Below, in pieces: positions 60,511-64,000 of a stretch of DNA of 64,000 nt. Each line of letters begins with the position of its first letter. Within the stretch, counting starts at the first letter, position 1. The DNA comes from Polyodon spathula (lineage: Eukaryota > Chordata > Actinopteri > Acipenseriformes > Polyodontidae). The notes beneath the pieces were generated by a model. It saw only the letters and a program-made list of their open reading frames with translations, was not told where the DNA came from and did not search any database. The position numbers and the translations under genes were made by a program. The stretch covers positions 66,358,256 through 66,422,255 of the forward strand of contig NC_054539.1 of the NCBI RefSeq assembly GCF_017654505.1, given 5' to 3'.

Positions 60511-63499
60511 ATGATTCCAGTTTTTAAACTAATAATATTGTCCTTGTTAATCCAGCACAGTCACACAGGTAAGTTATTTCTATTTAACAACATTTCTTTT
60601 TCCGAAATGTAAATAGATGTCAGTAAAATGTTTCACATGTTAAAATGTAAATTAGGGCGTTTCAGTTATAATGCCATGGTGGTACGAGTGGCTGTGAAAA
60701 GATAATGATTTCAACATTAGAATGCTGTGGTGGGGACAAGACCATCTATTATTTGTTATTGCAGTCTAATAATCTGTATTTCTCCAAGGTTCCTGTGTTT
60801 GAGGTATTTGGAAAGGCACATTTTTAAAGTGTCCACTTGTCGGAATCTTGCTCACTGCCCAATCATCCCAAGGCCCCTGCCCCCTGGTGTTAAGGCTTCA
60901 CCACAACCATGTCAAGGAGCAGAATCTTCACTTGACCAGGGAACTGGGCCGCCTTCATGTTCTTGGAAGCGTAAAACACATTTGTCTCATAACCAAGCCA
61001 CCCATGCAGTAATAGTGCATAGAGACAGTGGGATATGATATGGCTAACTGAACCCTCCATGCTTCCAAACAACATTCCATGGCCTCTTGGGGGGCACTTA
61101 TTCAACAAGGCTACACAATTTTTAGCTAGGCAATCAGATGCTTTTCTACAGAATGTAACTGTAGCCTACATTGCAAGTGACTTGTGTTTCAACTATGGGT
61201 GCCTGAACTCAATGAAGTTTACAAGAGCTGTGGGGGAGGGGGTGTATGCTACTGACATACTTGTTATACAGTTAACCTGTTCTGTGTTTTTTGTAGCTTG
61301 TGGAGTTAGACCACTTTACAATGGCTCTCATGCAGTACATTCGCGCATAGTTGGCGGCTTGGACGCTGAACCTGGGGAGTTCCCATGGCAAGTGAGCCTC
61401 ATAATGGGTTCACATTTTTGCGGTGCATCGATTCTTAGTCCCATATGGCTTATATCTGCTGCCCACTGTTTTCCACGACTGTAAGTATCGTGATCTTAGA
61501 AATCAAATCATTAAATCTGTGTGTTGACTATAGTTGGTCATATTTACTACGGCATGCTTTTATAAGGTCTCTTTTTAGTAACCGCACAATGCTTTAGATA
61601 GTATTCTAAATAGTAGTCATATTTATTAACTTTATGTATTTATAGTTATTACTCTGAGACACATTTTTTTAAGGTTAAACACTATACAAATCAAATACAA
61701 ACTATATACATTCTAAATAGCTACATTAGCTTGAAGCGCTCAAAGTCTTGACAGCTGTGCAGGACTATAGATCAGATTAACCAAGGTTTTTACTCCTAAC
61801 TATAATCTGCTCCTGGTTTTATCTACTAGTAAAGCCCAGATTGAGTTTTTCAATACAAGTAAATGACTGAAGAACCTTCAATAAAGTGTCTATGTGTTGA
61901 AATAAAACTATTGTAACATTTTTCACGCTGTATATTTTCATGGGTATTTACATTCCAATTTTGCAAGGAAAGTCATATTGTACATTTTTCCTTTTGTTTT
62001 GTCTTAGTACAAAAGTTGTCTTGAGAGTTGGTACCAACAACTGGAAGGGTGGTGGAACCAGGCATTCAGCAGAAGCCTTTAGACATGAACAGTATAATGA
62101 TAAAAGTCAAGATAATGACATTGCTTTACTGAAGGTTGACCCACCGATTGAACTAAGAGACAGGGCAATGCCCATATGTATCCCTCTGGAGAGTTATTTT
62201 AATAATGAAAACTATGAAGACTGTTGGGTTACTGGATGGGGTAAAACAGACTTTAGTAAGTAAAAATGATCTAAACACACACCAGCCAATCAGAACACTG
62301 TTTCTTAACTCCAAGTTGATCATATCAGGAAAAATGGGTTAACTTTGTTTAAAGGCTCTTCAGGTTATTGTTATTCCTCTTTTAAATTGGTTCATATGAA
62401 CTACTAACACAAAATGAACAATATTTCTAAACGTATTAGTAAGCTAGTTGTTATAAATGTATTTATTTTCTATTATAGTTTTGTGTTTGTTTTAATATAC
62501 TGGCAATATATACAGTAGTAAGATAAAATAAAATGATAAGTACATGTTTCCAGTGGTAAACTTTTTTTCTACTTCCAACAGGTGGCAAAAACATTCCTGA
62601 CCGTCTTCAGAAAGTGAAAATGCCCATTATTAATTGGGACTTATGTAAAAAATGGATCAGAATGATCAATGAAAACATGCTGTGTGCAGGCTATGAAAAA
62701 GGGGGTAGAGATTCTTGCCAGGTAATTTTTATTGTGTTTCTACCCTTGTAAATACAGTATGGAAGGGGGTGAGTTCATGTAATGTTGCTAAACAAAGATA
62801 GCTACACCATGTGTTGAATAAGTAAACATGCACTAACTTACTACTGCTGAAATGCTAATAAAACAACAGTTTTTAGAAACTGTTCACAATGTAAACTATC
62901 CTGGTTTAGAACGGTCTACCCTGGTTTGAATCTTTTAAAGTGAGCATCCTATAGCTGTTCACATTGGAGAGCAAGGGGTGAGCAGGGTTCAGCATCAGGC
63001 GTGGCCCATGTCATCAGTTTTGAGCCGAACAGGTTACCAGATGTTATATTCTTTTACGATCCTGTTTATAACTTGCATCACAGGTTAGGTAGGCAGAAAG
63101 ACTATTGCATAGTATTTGTTCCTCACACCATTTTATGTAGCATGTTCAAATTCTTTTTAGGGTGATAGTGGCGGACCATTGGTTTGCAGAAAAAAAGGGG
63201 GCCAAATATTTTTCCAAGTAGGAGTCGTGAGCTTTGGATTTGAGTGCGCGCGTGCAAACAGTCCTGGAGTCTATACTGTACTCGCCAATTACAAGGGATG
63301 GATTTTAGAAACAACAACAAAACATGGATTTCCTTTTAATCCAGCTGATCCAGCCTCTTCTGTTAAAAGTTACAGAACAGAACATCAAAGGCAACACCCA
63401 AAGAATTCATCCTCGCAATTGCTTTTCTCATTTCATACGATGTGCTTTGTGCTGGTGCTGTTTAGCCTTTTACTGCAGGTAGTACAAGGACCTGCGTAA
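60511..63499 (+). CDS. prss55: PRSS55-like trypsin-type serine protease, five exons
   Basis: A secreted, probably membrane-tethered endopeptidase. Exons: 60511-60568, 61297-61480, 62008-62255, 62582-62721, 63161-63499; all introns are GT-AG and phases join. Protein 322 aa. Residues 1-19 are a signal peptide. Propeptide C21-R36 ends in the activation cleavage SR|IVGG, and C21 can pair with C138, giving a two-chain enzyme. Triad: H76 (SAAHC), D118 (DNDIALL), S213 (GDSGGP). D207 sits at the base of the S1 pocket, predicting cleavage after Lys/Arg. F235 replaces the usual Trp of SWG. The tail after Q296 is hydrophobic and follows N292-SSS, fitting a GPI signal or a membrane anchor. A possible N-glycosylation site is N28. 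The propeptide pattern, the LCAGY...GDSGGPLVC region and the post-domain GFPFN motif resemble PRSS55 (about 350 aa in human), which is an MSRA neighbour in mammals. Other GPI-type proteases (testisin, prostasin) are less likely alternatives. Confidence 0.88.
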
Positions 63500-63510
63500 A
63501 TTGTGGCTGC

Positions 63511-63516
63511 AATAAA
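63511..63516 (+). terminator. Polyadenylation signal of prss55
   Basis: AATAAA lies 12 bases after the TAA stop, implying a very short 3' UTR if it is the one used. Confidence 0.65.
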
Positions 63517-64000
63517 AAATTTTAGTCGACAAGGTGTTAATATGTTGTCTAAATTCATATACTTACCATGTGGTTCAATTTACTACAGTGTATATCCTAT
63601 CTGATCAAAACATGTCAGGTAGGATAAAAAGAACAGTGCCACGATGTTGTTATATCTACACAGGTTACACAAAAGGGCAGCCCTATAACAAATATGACAC
63701 AATAAAAACGAGAGTCACTTAAAGCTAACTCCTGTCTTCCCTCTTACGAGCTCGTTTTCACTGCCATTAAAACGATTTCCAGAATATCACAGTTTAAAGT
63801 CTACGTTCCAGTGTACATGTGACAGGGGTTTTTCATGTGTAATCTTCAGAAGAAAGACACCCAACACGTGCATGGGTACTCCTTAGATGTAGCTCTCTTA
63901 AGGAGCCGTCATTTAAGAACAGCACAAAAATCCCAGCCTGTTGGTTCAAGCATTTCATCATATGGGAGAATAATTATTTAAGACATCTAAAAACTGAAGT
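63517..64000. other. Downstream flank, nothing recognised
   Basis: No exon or repeat identified between the prss55 polyadenylation signal and the window end. Confidence 0.5.

Overview
The window looks like nuclear DNA of a ray-finned fish. It is AT-rich and intron-rich, dense in Tc1, hAT, L2/CR1, DIRS-like, Penelope-like and LTR elements, and full of (TA)n tracts. A non-teleost fish such as a sturgeon or paddlefish is plausible, because the SINE types and a decaying second copy of a gene fit a lineage with ancient genome duplication. That species guess is inference.

Two host loci can be supported, both on the + strand. (1) Between 19690 and 55884 lie exons 2 to 6 of methionine sulfoxide reductase A (msra). 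Exon sizes and phases match the vertebrate gene, but this copy is broken: the splice donors of exons 3 and 4 are mutated, exon 4 has lost 4 bases, and exon 6 has an in-frame deletion plus an 8-base deletion. I read it as an msra pseudogene. (2) From 60511 to 63499 is an intact five-exon trypsin-like serine protease of 322 aa with a signal peptide, a full catalytic triad and a hydrophobic C-terminal tail. It resembles PRSS55, and PRSS55 lies next to MSRA in mammals too, so homology and position agree.

Layout. 1-7037: noncoding DNA with a SINE and several tandem repeats. 7038-14096: three Tc1-like elements or fragments, a SINE and a LINE tail. 14097-19689: noncoding DNA with a solo LTR (18033-18669) that has a 5-bp target duplication. 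19690-34455: msra exons 2-5. Intron 4 holds an apparently intact hAT transposon with a spliced transposase (27315-30089), a 19-bp minisatellite and a complete non-autonomous LTR retrotransposon (32134-34140, target duplication GATCC). 34456-55745: giant intron 5, filled with LINE relics, a SINE, a regulatory-looking cluster near 39 kb, a second copy of the first Tc1 family, a DIRS-like relic and a MIR/L2-like repeat. 55746-55884: msra exon 6. 56045-60510: intergenic, with a Penelope-like fragment carrying a hammerhead-like fold. 60511-64000: prss55 and its 3' flank.

No rRNA, tRNA or CRISPR array was found. MSRA repairs oxidised methionine and PRSS55 is a secreted or surface protease. Their adjacency is positional, not a shared pathway.
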